Below, in pieces: positions 39,606 through 49,400 of a DNA stretch of 64,000 nt. Below the pieces are notes generated by a model. The model did not search any database. It saw nothing but the letters and a program-made list of their open reading frames with translations, and had not been told where the DNA came from. Made by a program: the position numbers and the translations under genes. Each line of letters opens with the position of its first letter. The stretch's first letter is position 1. Source of the DNA: Larus michahellis (lineage: Eukaryota > Chordata > Aves > Charadriiformes > Laridae); contig NC_133906.1 of assembly GCF_964199755.1 (NCBI RefSeq), forward strand, positions 1,302,001 to 1,366,000, read 5' to 3'.

Positions 39606-40018
39606 AGAATCACAGCATCACAGAATGGTTTGAGTTGGAAGGGACCTTAAAGATTATGTAGTTCCAACCCCCTGCCCTGGGCAGGGACACCTCCCACCAG
39701 ACCAGGTTGCTCCAAGCTTCATCCAGCCTGGCCTTGAATACCTCCAGAGTGGGGCAGCCACAGCTTCTCTGGGCAACCTGGGCCAGGGGCTCACCGCCCT
39801 CACAGCAAAGAATTTCTTCCTGATATCCAATCTGAATCTCCCCTCTTTCAGTTTGAAGCCATTACCCCGTGTCCTATCATTACCGTCCCTGATAAAGAGT
39901 CCCTCCCCATCCCTCCTGTAGGCCCCCTTTAGGGACTGGAAGGCCGCTATAAGGTCTCCTCGGAGCCTTCTCTTCTCCAGGCTGAACAACCCCAACTCTC
40001 TCAGCCTGTCCTCATACA
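39606..40018 (-). mobile_element. CR1 LINE 3' fragment
   Basis: Minus-strand CR1 with the terminal AATCACAGCATCACAGAATG and TTGGAAGGGACCTTAAAGAT. A frame reads [20 protein letters not shown] and [19 protein letters not shown]. First member of a nested cluster. Confidence 0.92.
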
Positions 40019-40044
40019 GTAGGTAGGATCTTCCAGTAGATATC

Positions 40045-40345
40045 TGCTATACATCTCCAAACCAAGACAATAAAGCCACCGAAGCAATCCTTGGGTTACT
40101 TAAGCAAGCCCTGGCTCAACAGAACCTGGTTCTTATGTGTGGCTTCAACGACCCAGGCATTTGTTGGAAGAATAGTATAGTTCCCGAAATGCGTAGAGGG
40201 CTGCTTCCTCATACGAACATTAAATGTGCCAACCAGGGATGAGGCACTGCTGGACTTGCTGCTCACAAACCAAGAAACCTTAAACCAGGACACCTGCTTT
40301 GTAATACCTCAGTTAATGATAGCCTTGGCTGCAGTGATCGCAATA
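40045..40345 (+). mobile_element. CR1-family endonuclease fragment
   Basis: A plus-strand frame reads CYTSPNQDNKATEAILGLL and then LVLMCGFNDPGICW, matching the CR1 apurinic endonuclease segment CYRPPNQ...[13 protein letters not shown]. The catalytic Asp of GDFN is replaced (CGFN) and stops occur soon after (near 40,243). A dead, diverged copy. Confidence 0.75.
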
Positions 40346-40378
40346 TTTTTTGTCACCCCTCACTAGAGGAAAGACACT

Positions 40379-40695
40379 GAGGTGCTGGAGCATGTCCAGA
40401 GAAGGGCAACGGAGCTGGTGAGGGGTCTGGAGCACAAGTCCTGTGGGGAGCGGCTGAGGGAGCTGGGGGTGTTCAGCCTGGAGAAAAGGAGGCCGAGGGG
40501 AGACCTTCTCGCTCTCTACAGCTCCCTGAAAGGAGGATGTAGCCGGGGGGGTCAGTCTCTTCTCCCAAGGAACAGGCGATGGGACAAGAGGAAATGGCCA
40601 CAAGTTGCGCCAGAGGAGGTTTAGATGGGATATCAGGAAGGAAAGGGTTATCAAGCATTGGAACAGGCTGCCCCGGGGAGTGGTGGAATTGCCTA
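40379..40695 (+). mobile_element. CR1 LINE 3' fragment, itself 3'-truncated
   Basis: Plus strand, reading [20 protein letters not shown] and [20 protein letters not shown]. It stops abruptly within PGEWW near 40,695 without the usual 3' end, where minus-strand CR1 sequence begins. Confidence 0.9.
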
Positions 40696-41145
40696 CCAGC
40701 TGTCAACTTCCTCCTCCTGATCCCCTGGCCTGTAGTAAACACGCACAACATCATCTCCAGCGTTAGCCAGCCCCTTAATTCCTACCCATAAGCTCTCAAC
40801 ACATTCTTCATCCAGCCCTGAGGCAGAACTCAATTCCAGTTGCTCTCTCGCATAAAGAGCAGCTCCACCACCAGGCTTCGCTGGCCGGTCTTTCCTAAAA
40901 GGCCATCCACAACAGTGTTCCAGCCATGCGAGCTCTCCCACCGCGTCTCTGTAATCGCAAGGAGAGCACAGCCCCGTGACCACACGCAGATCTCCAGTTC
41001 CTCCCGTTTATTCCCCGTGCTGCGTGTGTTGGCATACAGGCGTTTCAGAGCGGCAGTCGAGCGTGCGGGTTCCCCTGGAGCGGTGCATCCTGTAGCCAGC
41101 CTGGATCTACCCATTTTGGCTACACAGAGGCCACAGGAGACCATG
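40695..41145 (-). mobile_element. CR1-family endonuclease fragment, opposite strand
   Basis: Minus-strand frames read KRLYANTRSTGNKREELEI, ALLAITETRWESSHGWN, GGGAALYAREQLE and [15 protein letters not shown]. These are successive endonuclease motifs of CR1 ORF2 (N-x-R-S, ITET, YRP). One frameshift lies near 40,900. It directly abuts the truncated plus-strand copy. Confidence 0.85.
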
Positions 41146-41149
41146 CCGA

Positions 41150-41565
41150 AAGCTTTGCTGAAATGAAGGTTCTCCCCTCATCCCCACGGCCGGTTATCCC
41201 ACCTCACAAGGCACTCAGGTGGGTCAGGTGTGATGTGCCCTTTGTAAATCCCCGCTGCCTGTTGCCTTCGCATCCTTCAGGTGCTCGACAGCGATTGCTG
41301 GGAGGATTTGCTTCATCACCTTCCCAGGGACAGAGGTGCCAGAGGTGCCGTTGGGCAGGCGGCAGTTCACCAAACCCTCTTTCTCCCCTGCTCAAAGTTG
41401 TGTGGGACGTTTGCCTTCTCCCCTTCATCAGGAACCTCCCAATTGCTACGATCTTCCAAAGACATGAGGGAGGAGCCTTGCCATGGCACTGGCGAGCTCC
41501 CTCAGCATCCTTGAGTGCTTGGCACCCGGTCCTGTGGGCTTGTGTATGTGTGCCCTAAGTCACCC
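41150..41565 (-). mobile_element. Old CR1 reverse-transcriptase fragment
   Basis: In minus-strand translation VPGKVMKQILPAIAVEHLKD aligns with the CR1 RT segment near [14 protein letters not shown], and flanking text fits the region before and after. Stops and frameshifts are present. Its position relative to the neighbouring endonuclease piece shows it is a separate insertion. Confidence 0.6.
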
Positions 41566-43157
41566 TTCCTCTAGGATGGGCGATGCCTCAGTCCGGAGTT
41601 CTGGAGTCAGGAATGCATGGGTCGGGATCAAAGGCGGATGAACAGACAGGGTCCTCCTCAGACATCGGACATTGAAGAAGGAGGCTGCCCCTTTGATCCC
41701 TCAGCTTTTACACTGAGCATGGGGCAGATGGGATGGGATACCCCTGTTGATCAATTTTGGGTCACCTGTCCTGTCCGCTCCTCCCCGCAGGTGGGACCCC
41801 TCTGCGCTTTTCCATTTCCGACCCTCCAACTGGGCAAATAACAAAATTAGCTGACCTTGGTTGTTACAGCAGTAAGTATAAGCAAGAGCCTCTGTGCACA
41901 CCATTCCTTGGCACTAACTGTAAACATTGGTCTTATCACGCTGAGAAGGAACCATTTTCGGCACCACGTGCTGTTAATTTCAGAGCGTTAGAAGAGGCCT
42001 AGCTAAGAAGTAAAATTACTGCATGGAAAGTTGTTTCTGTCTTTACCTCAAACCAGGACACCGCTGCAGCCTCTGCTGCTGGGACCGGGGACCTGGGAGC
42101 CTTGAGGGCAAACCTCAGCAGTAACGGCTGCGTCAAAGGTGGCCTGGAGTACCTCAGCTGCTCCGGGTTTGTGGTCACCAAGACCTGAGAGGTTTGAGGG
42201 CCTCACTGGCCAGCAAGAGCCCGGCTGCGGCAAGCCCCGCTGTGCCACCAGTGCCTGTGGGACACTGAGCTGGCATCTGCCAGAGCTGCCTGGGGTGGGG
42301 GGAGCCAGGGAGCTGTGAGTCACCCTCTCTGCTACAGGGAATTTTCTTCTGTTTCGCCCCTGGAAACCTGCTGCACTTAATAAATTCAATCTCTAATAAA
42401 TTCAATCTCGATAAATTCTGGCCTCCTTCCTCATTCCAGCTCGGCTCAGCCCCGCTCTGACCTGACAGACACGGAGGGGCTTTCCAGAGGTGTAAGCTCA
42501 GGGCTGTCGAAACCTGACGTATCCACCCAGCGCTGCCTGGTGCCTGGGAGACCTCCCGGGTGCCCTGCGTGGGAGGGCTCTGCTGCTTTCTGCAGGTTGC
42601 TGGCCGCCGCAAAAGACGCTTTCGTTTTCATTTTTCTCGGTGCCTGGAACTGTGCGGCTCCACCCGTGGCACCAGAAGCCACTGCGGTGCAGGGGCTCCC
42701 AGCCCCCGCGGCGGCAGCAGCTTCCAAGAAGAGCCGCGGCCGCCCAGGCTGGAGCCCGGAGCCCATCAGCGGCAGCGCAGGGAACCCAGGCAGCGGCCGG
42801 TCCCACAGCTGGTTGGTAACGGCTCTGGTGAGCGCGGCGCGAGGCGCGATGGAGAAGCAGGGAGGGCTGGCGCAGGGTTGGCATCGATTTGGGAGCGGGG
42901 TGGCCAGCCAAGCTCCGCCTTGCCAAGCCCATTTGGGCATGGGGGCCGGCCCCGAGGTGGCCTGGGCAGCACGCAAGGGAACCTCCCCAGAAGCGGCTGC
43001 ATTTCAGCAGCTTGCAAAGGAAGGGACGGCTCCGCTGTGTGCTTTGGGGTGCTCAGCCAGCGCTGGGTGTGCGCGTCTGCCCCCCTTCTCCGCTCCCTGC
43101 GGCGCTGCTGTGGGCACTGGGGACGACGGCTGCTGCTGACACCCCCCTCTGCCGCAG
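41566..43157. other. 5' flank and untranslated leader region of STING1
   Basis: Becomes G+C-rich from about 42,540. It must hold the STING1 promoter and leader exon or exons, because the coding start sits on the first base after a splice acceptor. A candidate leader-exon donor CTCTG|GTGAGC lies at 42,827/42,828. A short tandem repeat with unit TAATAAATTCAATCTC sits at 42,379-42,419. No TATA box or ISRE was convincingly seen. Confidence 0.5.
42640..42827 (+). other. STING1: Candidate STING1 untranslated leader exon
   Basis: A leader exon is required because the ATG begins its exon. The best donor in the G+C-rich stretch just upstream is GTGAGC at 42,828, giving an intron of 330 bp. The 5' limit shown is only a guess. 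No transcript evidence is available. Confidence 0.3.
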
Positions 43158-43402
43158 ATGTCTCAGGAACCCCAGCAGCCAAGACAACCCACTGCCCTGC
43201 TCATCCCCAAGGCCCGGGGCGGGCGAGCGCAACGTGCCACGTACCTGCTGCTGGCCCTGTGCGCCGCCGCGCTGTACCTCGCCGGGGAGCCCCTCATGCC
43301 CGCCGCCCGCAGCCTCACCTTCCACTTCGTGGCCCTGGAGATCAGGGCGCTGCTCAAGGGCATCTGCTACCTGGCCGAGGAGATCTTCCACCTCCAATCC
43401 AG
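43158..43402 (+). CDS. STING1: STING1 coding exon 1
   Basis: 245 bases, residues 1-81 plus two bases of Arg82. The ATG is the first codon after the acceptor CTGCCGCAG, so an untranslated exon lies upstream. Donor GTGAGC. Encodes the cytosolic N-terminus and the first two membrane helices ([16 protein letters not shown] and the segment through [11 protein letters not shown]). Confidence 0.97.
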
Positions 43403-46400
43403 GTGAGCTATCTCCTGGGCTGCCGGAACCACTCTGGAGACAAGGGCGTCGCAGCCTCCGGGTGTTGTGTGGGGATCTGCTCCCTCGTCTCTACCTCCAC
43501 ACGAGGCCTCTGTGGCAACGCTCTGCGGCGCCCCGGCAGCCCCCACTGCTCTCCATCACCCTCCCGTCACTCCCATCTCTTCCTCCCTCTCCTCCTCTCC
43601 CCCTCTCCTGCTTGCTCACATCCCTGCATGTCTATGGACCTCGTCCTCCCCTCTCCCTGGTAGCTCCATAGTGTTCCCTTTCCCTGGGGGACAGATCTCT
43701 GCCCCCAGCCTCTCCCCACCACCCAGTGCCGGAGGGCACGGGGCTGTTGCAGACAGTCTCCCCTTGCTGTCCAGGGCGACGTTGCATCTGCTCCCCACTG
43801 AGACCCACGGGAGCAGCAAGGGACCCAAGCCCTCCCGCGGCTGGGGGCACTCAGGGTGCGCTGAGCAGGGTCCCGCAGGGCTCCCTGGCTCCGCGCCGCT
43901 CCAGGAGCTCAGCGGCACCGGCAGGCAGCTGGGAGCATCCCCCGGCCAGCACCCCAAGGGCTGCGATGGGGATGGCGGGCGAGTGGCCACCAGCCCATCT
44001 CCTGCCCCCCTCTCCCACCCAGGCACCACGGCAGCTTCTGGAGGGCCCTGAGCGCCTGCTTCTCCCTGCGCTGGCACGGGCCCCTGCTGCTTGTCTGTGG
44101 CTCAGCCTACGTGGCTCTTCGCGATGGAGATGGGCAGCCACTCGGCCTCCACCTCGGCCTCGTCAGCTTCTGCGAGCTCCTCGTCCTGGCTCTGGGGCTC
44201 CAGGTAAGGCACCGACGCCTCCAGCCCGGCCGTCTTCCCGGGGAGCAGTTCAGCCCTGAGCAGCCGTGGGGACACGCAGCCCGGCCCTGGGTGGCCCCTG
44301 CGCGTATGGCCCACCCGCACGCAGCCCCGCAGCGGGAGAACTGCTCTCCTTAGCTCAGCCCCGGAGAGCAGATCTCCTTGGCCGGCGGCAGGGCCAGGCT
44401 GCCTGCTGATGGGCACGGCCGCCCCGCGGCGCTGGCAGCAGCCCTGCCGCAGCCAGAGCCCCGCTGACACCAAAAACGGGGGGATTTTTAAATCTGGCAG
44501 TCAAGCTGGTGCTTCAGGGGAGAGGGGAGCCTGCGTGGTCTCCAAAGGGTTAATTATCACCCGTGCTGTGGGCGGCAGAGCCAAGCTCCAGGTACTTCTG
44601 CAGCACTGGGAGGGCTCTGCTTTCCCCCAGCAGAGCTGGAAGGGGAGAGGGGTCACGCAGGCTACGGAAAGGTGCTTTGGGGAGGGCAGCTGCCAGGTGC
44701 CTGCGGGGACTCAACGCCCATTTCCACCTAAACAAACACGCAAGAGCTGGCAGGGGCCACTGGTGTCCCTGGAAATCCCACCGTCAGGCGCTGGGATGTC
44801 TCCTCCCGCAGGCTGGAAGCACTGGGCTGGTGCACAAGTTGCACCGGGACACGCGATCCCCAGGGAAGGGGCAGCCAAAAAAGTGCCCGGTTCACCCCAG
44901 CATCAGCTTCCTGACCTGCAGGGGCTGTGTGGGCTACCCAGGGCTCTTGGCCCTGCGGCCCAAGGTAGTGGTGGTGGAAGGGGGCAGCGGGGCTCCTCAC
45001 TCTCCAGATCTCTTTGGAGAGGGCGGCTGCTCTCCAGTCCCTGCAGAGACCCGACCGCTGAAGAAGAGCCCAGGTGGCGGCTTTCCTCACCTCTGGCCTG
45101 TCTGTCCTTCCCTCCGCAGAAGCCCTCAGCAGTGGAAATATCCGAGATGTCTGAGAAGTCCAAGCAGAATGTCGCTCACGGGCTGGCCTGGTCTTATTAC
45201 GTTGGGTACCTAAAAATAGTCCTGCCACGTACGTAGCCGTTTCCCTGCATTATCACGCCTACAGATAGAAATAGCTCCTAATAAAAATCCTCCCACTTTT
45301 AGAGTGTTAGCAGGGAGATGGGGAGCGAGGCAGAAAGCAGCCGTACTCACGCCAGCCACCTCTGCCCCATGCTCTCTTCCACCAGGGGTGAAAAAGTCGA
45401 TGGAGGAATTCAGCAGAGCCAACCCCAACGCGCTGGTATGCAGGGAGACCTGGAAGCTCCACATCTTGGTCCCTTTGAGCTGTGACATCTACGATGACCT
45501 GGAGAAAGCTGACAGCAATATCCGGTACCTGACAGACCTCACCGAAACCACCCTGACTCGAGCTGGCACCAAAAAAAGGGTCTACAAACACAGCCTCTAC
45601 GCAATCCAGGATGAAGACAAGGTACACCGAGCACAGTGTCGGGAGAGCAGTCGGCATGTGTCAGCCCAAAGGTCTTCCTGGCCTCAGATCCCAGCCCAGA
45701 AGTGGCCATAAGGGCAGGACAGCGTCCCCCCCCTCCTATCAGATACTCCCAGCTTTCAGCAGGATTCCACCAGTTGGAGAGGTCCTGTCCATGCTGGCCA
45801 CCTGCACTCCTTCCTCCTGGCTGCCTCCTCCCAGGCTCAGCCCTTTGCAGGGACGTTGGGATCACTTAACCCCTCCGGGAGTTGTTTTAAGTCACGGCTG
45901 TGGACAGAGGCGTCGGCAGAGCGATGCTTCTCACCTGGGTCTCCCCAACTTCATAGAATCATAGAATCGTAGATTTGTCAGGGTTGAAAGGGACCTTAAA
46001 GATCACCTACTTCCAACCCCCCTGCCCTGGGCAGGGACACCTCCCATAGATCAGGTTGCTCAGAGCCCCGTCCAGCCTGGCCTTAAAAACTTCCAGGGAT
46101 GGGGCTTCCACCACCTCTCTGGGCATCCTGCTCCAGTGTCTCACCACCCTCATGGTGAAGAACTTCTTCCTAACGTCCAGTCTGAATCGTCCCAGCTCTA
46201 GTTTTAATCCATTCCCTCTAGTCCTACCATTACCCGACATCCTAAAAAGTCCCTCACCACCTCTCTTGTAGGCCCCCTTAAGATCCTGGTAGGCCACTAT
46301 AAGGTCTCCTTGGAGCCTTCTTTTCTCCAGACGGAACAGCCCCAACTCCCTCAGTCTGTCCTCATAGGAGAGGTGCTCCAGCCTTCTGATCATCCTCGTG

Positions 46401-49400
46401 GCCCTTCTCTGGAGACATTCCAGCACATCCATATCTTTCTTGTAGCAGGGGCTCCAGAACTGGAGGCAGTACTCCAGGTGGGGTCTCACGGGAGTGGAGT
46501 AGAGGGGGAGAATCACCTCCCTCGACCTGCTGGCCACGCTTCTCCTGATGCAGCCCAGGATACGATGGGCTTTCTGGGCTGCTAGTGCGCACTGACGGCT
46601 CATGTTGAGCCTCTCGTCCACCAGCCCCCCCAAGCCCTTTTCTTCAGGGCTGCTCTCAAGCCAGTCGCTGCCCAGCCCCTATCGGTGCTTGGGATTGCCC
46701 CAACCCAGATGGGAGGACCTTGCACTTGGTCTTGTTGAACTTCATGAGGCTGGCATGGGCCCACCTCTCCAGCCTGCCCAGGTCCCTCTGGATGGCATCC
46801 CTTCCCTCCAGCGTGTCAGCCGCCCCACACAGCTTGGTGTCGCCGGCAGACTTGCGCACTCTATGCCACTTGCCCTTTCGACGGTGGCTAAGCGCCGAGC
46901 TGCTGCTCTCCAAGCCCTGCCTGCAGGGCCTCCCAAGCCCCTTTCCTGGCCAAGCTCCTGGGGAAGTACAAACGCAGCCTCGGGTTTTTCCTGCTACCGC
47001 GCACGCACCGATGCTGCGCTTCATCTGCTGAGTCACTCGGCACCAAGCGAGCTCCAGCAGCTCCGCCGCCCGGACCCGTCCTGACCCACTGCGTGCTCTC
47101 GCTGAAATCCGTCCCTCCGCTTGCTGCCCAGCCGTGGGTCCACGCGTGCACGGCAGCGATGCCACCCCCCACCCTTGGCACCCACCCTCCAAGGCTATTA
47201 GCTCTTTCCACGGCGCTGCATTTACCCAGGGATCCCGTCCCTCTTCCTTTTAATGCACTTCACTAAACTTCCCAGTTTGCCCAGTATAAGACTTACCGGT
47301 AACCGTACTCCTCCTTGGAATTTTTATGGCCTTAAATCTCCCCTCGTTTGTTTTGCTCTGCCTCTTTCTAGCTGTGTGTTTGCCTGGCCAGCATTTATCC
47401 TCTTCTCCCTTCTCCTACTCTCCATTGGGATGCTCGGACTTCTCCTTCTCTAGCAGAAAAGCCACCATGGTGGTGGGACCAGAGCTGGGTAAGGGGCATC
47501 TCCACAGAGGACCAACCTCCATGGGGAAAATCCCTCCCCAGGCTGCAGCTTGGGAGTGCTGCCATAGCCAGGGGCCCTGCGGGAGGGAGGCAGCTTCATG
47601 AGCCCGCCCAGCGCGCGGGGCACAGCCGTACCTGCTTCCCTGCCGGGACGGTGGCTCAGCGCAGGACGGGGGGACACTGGGGCCAGGACCAGCGTCCCTG
47701 TCCCGGGGGTCCAGCACACAGCACCAGCGCAGGGCAGGCCACGGAGCTGCATCGGGGTCCTTCGGGCTCTGCCCAGCACCACGGTCCCCCAGCAGCCCTT
47801 TGCCAGACGCTTGGTCCTCCTGCCCCCATTTCTTTTTCTTCCCTCACGGCAGCTCTGGCACTGCGCGGTGGAGTACGCCACCCCGCTGCAGTCCCTCTAC
47901 GCCATGTCCCAGGACGAGGGCGCTGCCTTCAGCCGGGAGGAACGCCTGGAGCAGGCCAAGCTTTTCTACAGGACGTTGGAGGAGATCCTGAAAGGCTCCA
48001 AGGAGTGCGTGGGCACCTACCGGCTCATTGCGTACGAGGGTGAGTGAGGAGGGGAAGGGGCTCCCCCAGCCCCCTAAGTGACCTGGGATCCGGGCAAAGA
48101 CGGGGAAGCTGGGCAGGATTCGCATAGCGTGTGGGTGATACCCCCACTCACACGGGTGTGGGGGTCCCTGCCGCAGTGGGAGGAAGGGGCTGCTTCCCGA
48201 CACAGAAGGATGTCTTGCTGTGGGTCTCAGAGGCGTGGGGAGGGTGCTGGCAGAGCTGGTCCCGGTTGAAGTCCCCAGAGTCACCCGAGACAAGCGGTAT
48301 TCTGCTGTGGCAGCAGGAACGCTCCCTCAAGGATTAAATACAACAGCAGGAAGGAGCAGCTCCCTTCGCTTCTGATGTTCCTGGGAAAAATGGCTGGGGC
48401 CACCAAGCCGTCCCCAGCCCCGGGAGGAGTGGCGGTGTGTGAGCTGGCTCAGTGGCATCCCTCCTGACGGGGGATGAGGAAGAGCCAGGCTAGCCCTTCT
48501 TCCTCTTCATTTCCCTTCTCCTCACCTCTGCCAGAGCAGCAGGGCTTGAGAAACAGCTTGCTGCTTTTTGCTGAAATGAATCTCCTTGTTTTTCAGAGGA
48601 AATTCGGCACTTTCCCTGACGGGGAGCAGCATTTAGAATCATAGAATCATAGAATCATTTAGGTTGGAACAGACCTTTGGGATCATTGAGTCCAACCATC
48701 AACTCCACTCTACAAAGTTCTCCCCTACACCACATCCCCCAACACCACATCTTGAGTCTTGAACACATCCAGGGACAGTGACTCCACCACCTCCCTGGGC
48801 AGCCTAGTCCAGTGTCTGACCACTCTTTCTGTGAAGAATTTTTTCCTAATGTCCAGCCTAAACCTCCCTGCTGCAGCTTGAACCCCTTCCCTCTTGTTCT
48901 ATCACTACCTGTGAGAAGAGACCAGCAACAACCTCTCTACAATGTCCTTCCAAGTAGTTGTAGAGAGCGATGAGGTCTCCCCTCAGCCTCCTCTTCCTCA
49001 AACTAAACAGTCCCAGCTCCTTCAATCGCTCCTCATAAGATTTATTCTCCAGGCCCTTCACCAGCTTCGTTGCCCTCCTCTGCACTCGCTCCAGCACCTC
49101 AAGATCTCTCTCATATTGACGTGCCCAGAACTGGACACAATACTCAAGGTGTGGCCTCACCAGTGCTGAGTACAGGGGGACAATCACCTCCCTCCTTCTG
49201 CTGGTCACGCTATTTCTAATACAAGCCAGGATGGCATTGGCCCTCTTGGCCACCTGGGCACGCTGCTGCCTCATGTTCAGCCACTTGTCAATTAAAACCC
49301 CCAGGTCCTTTTCTTCTACCGGGAGCTCTCCAGCCACACTGCCCCAAGCCTGTAGCGATGCATGGGGTTGTTGTGGCCCAAGTGCAGGACCCGGCACTTG

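Noticed and set aside
42560..43663. 367-codon plus-strand frame and a 260-codon frame overlapping STING1 exon 1
   Set aside because: They lie in a different frame from the well-supported STING1 exon, lack family features, and owe their length to high G+C.
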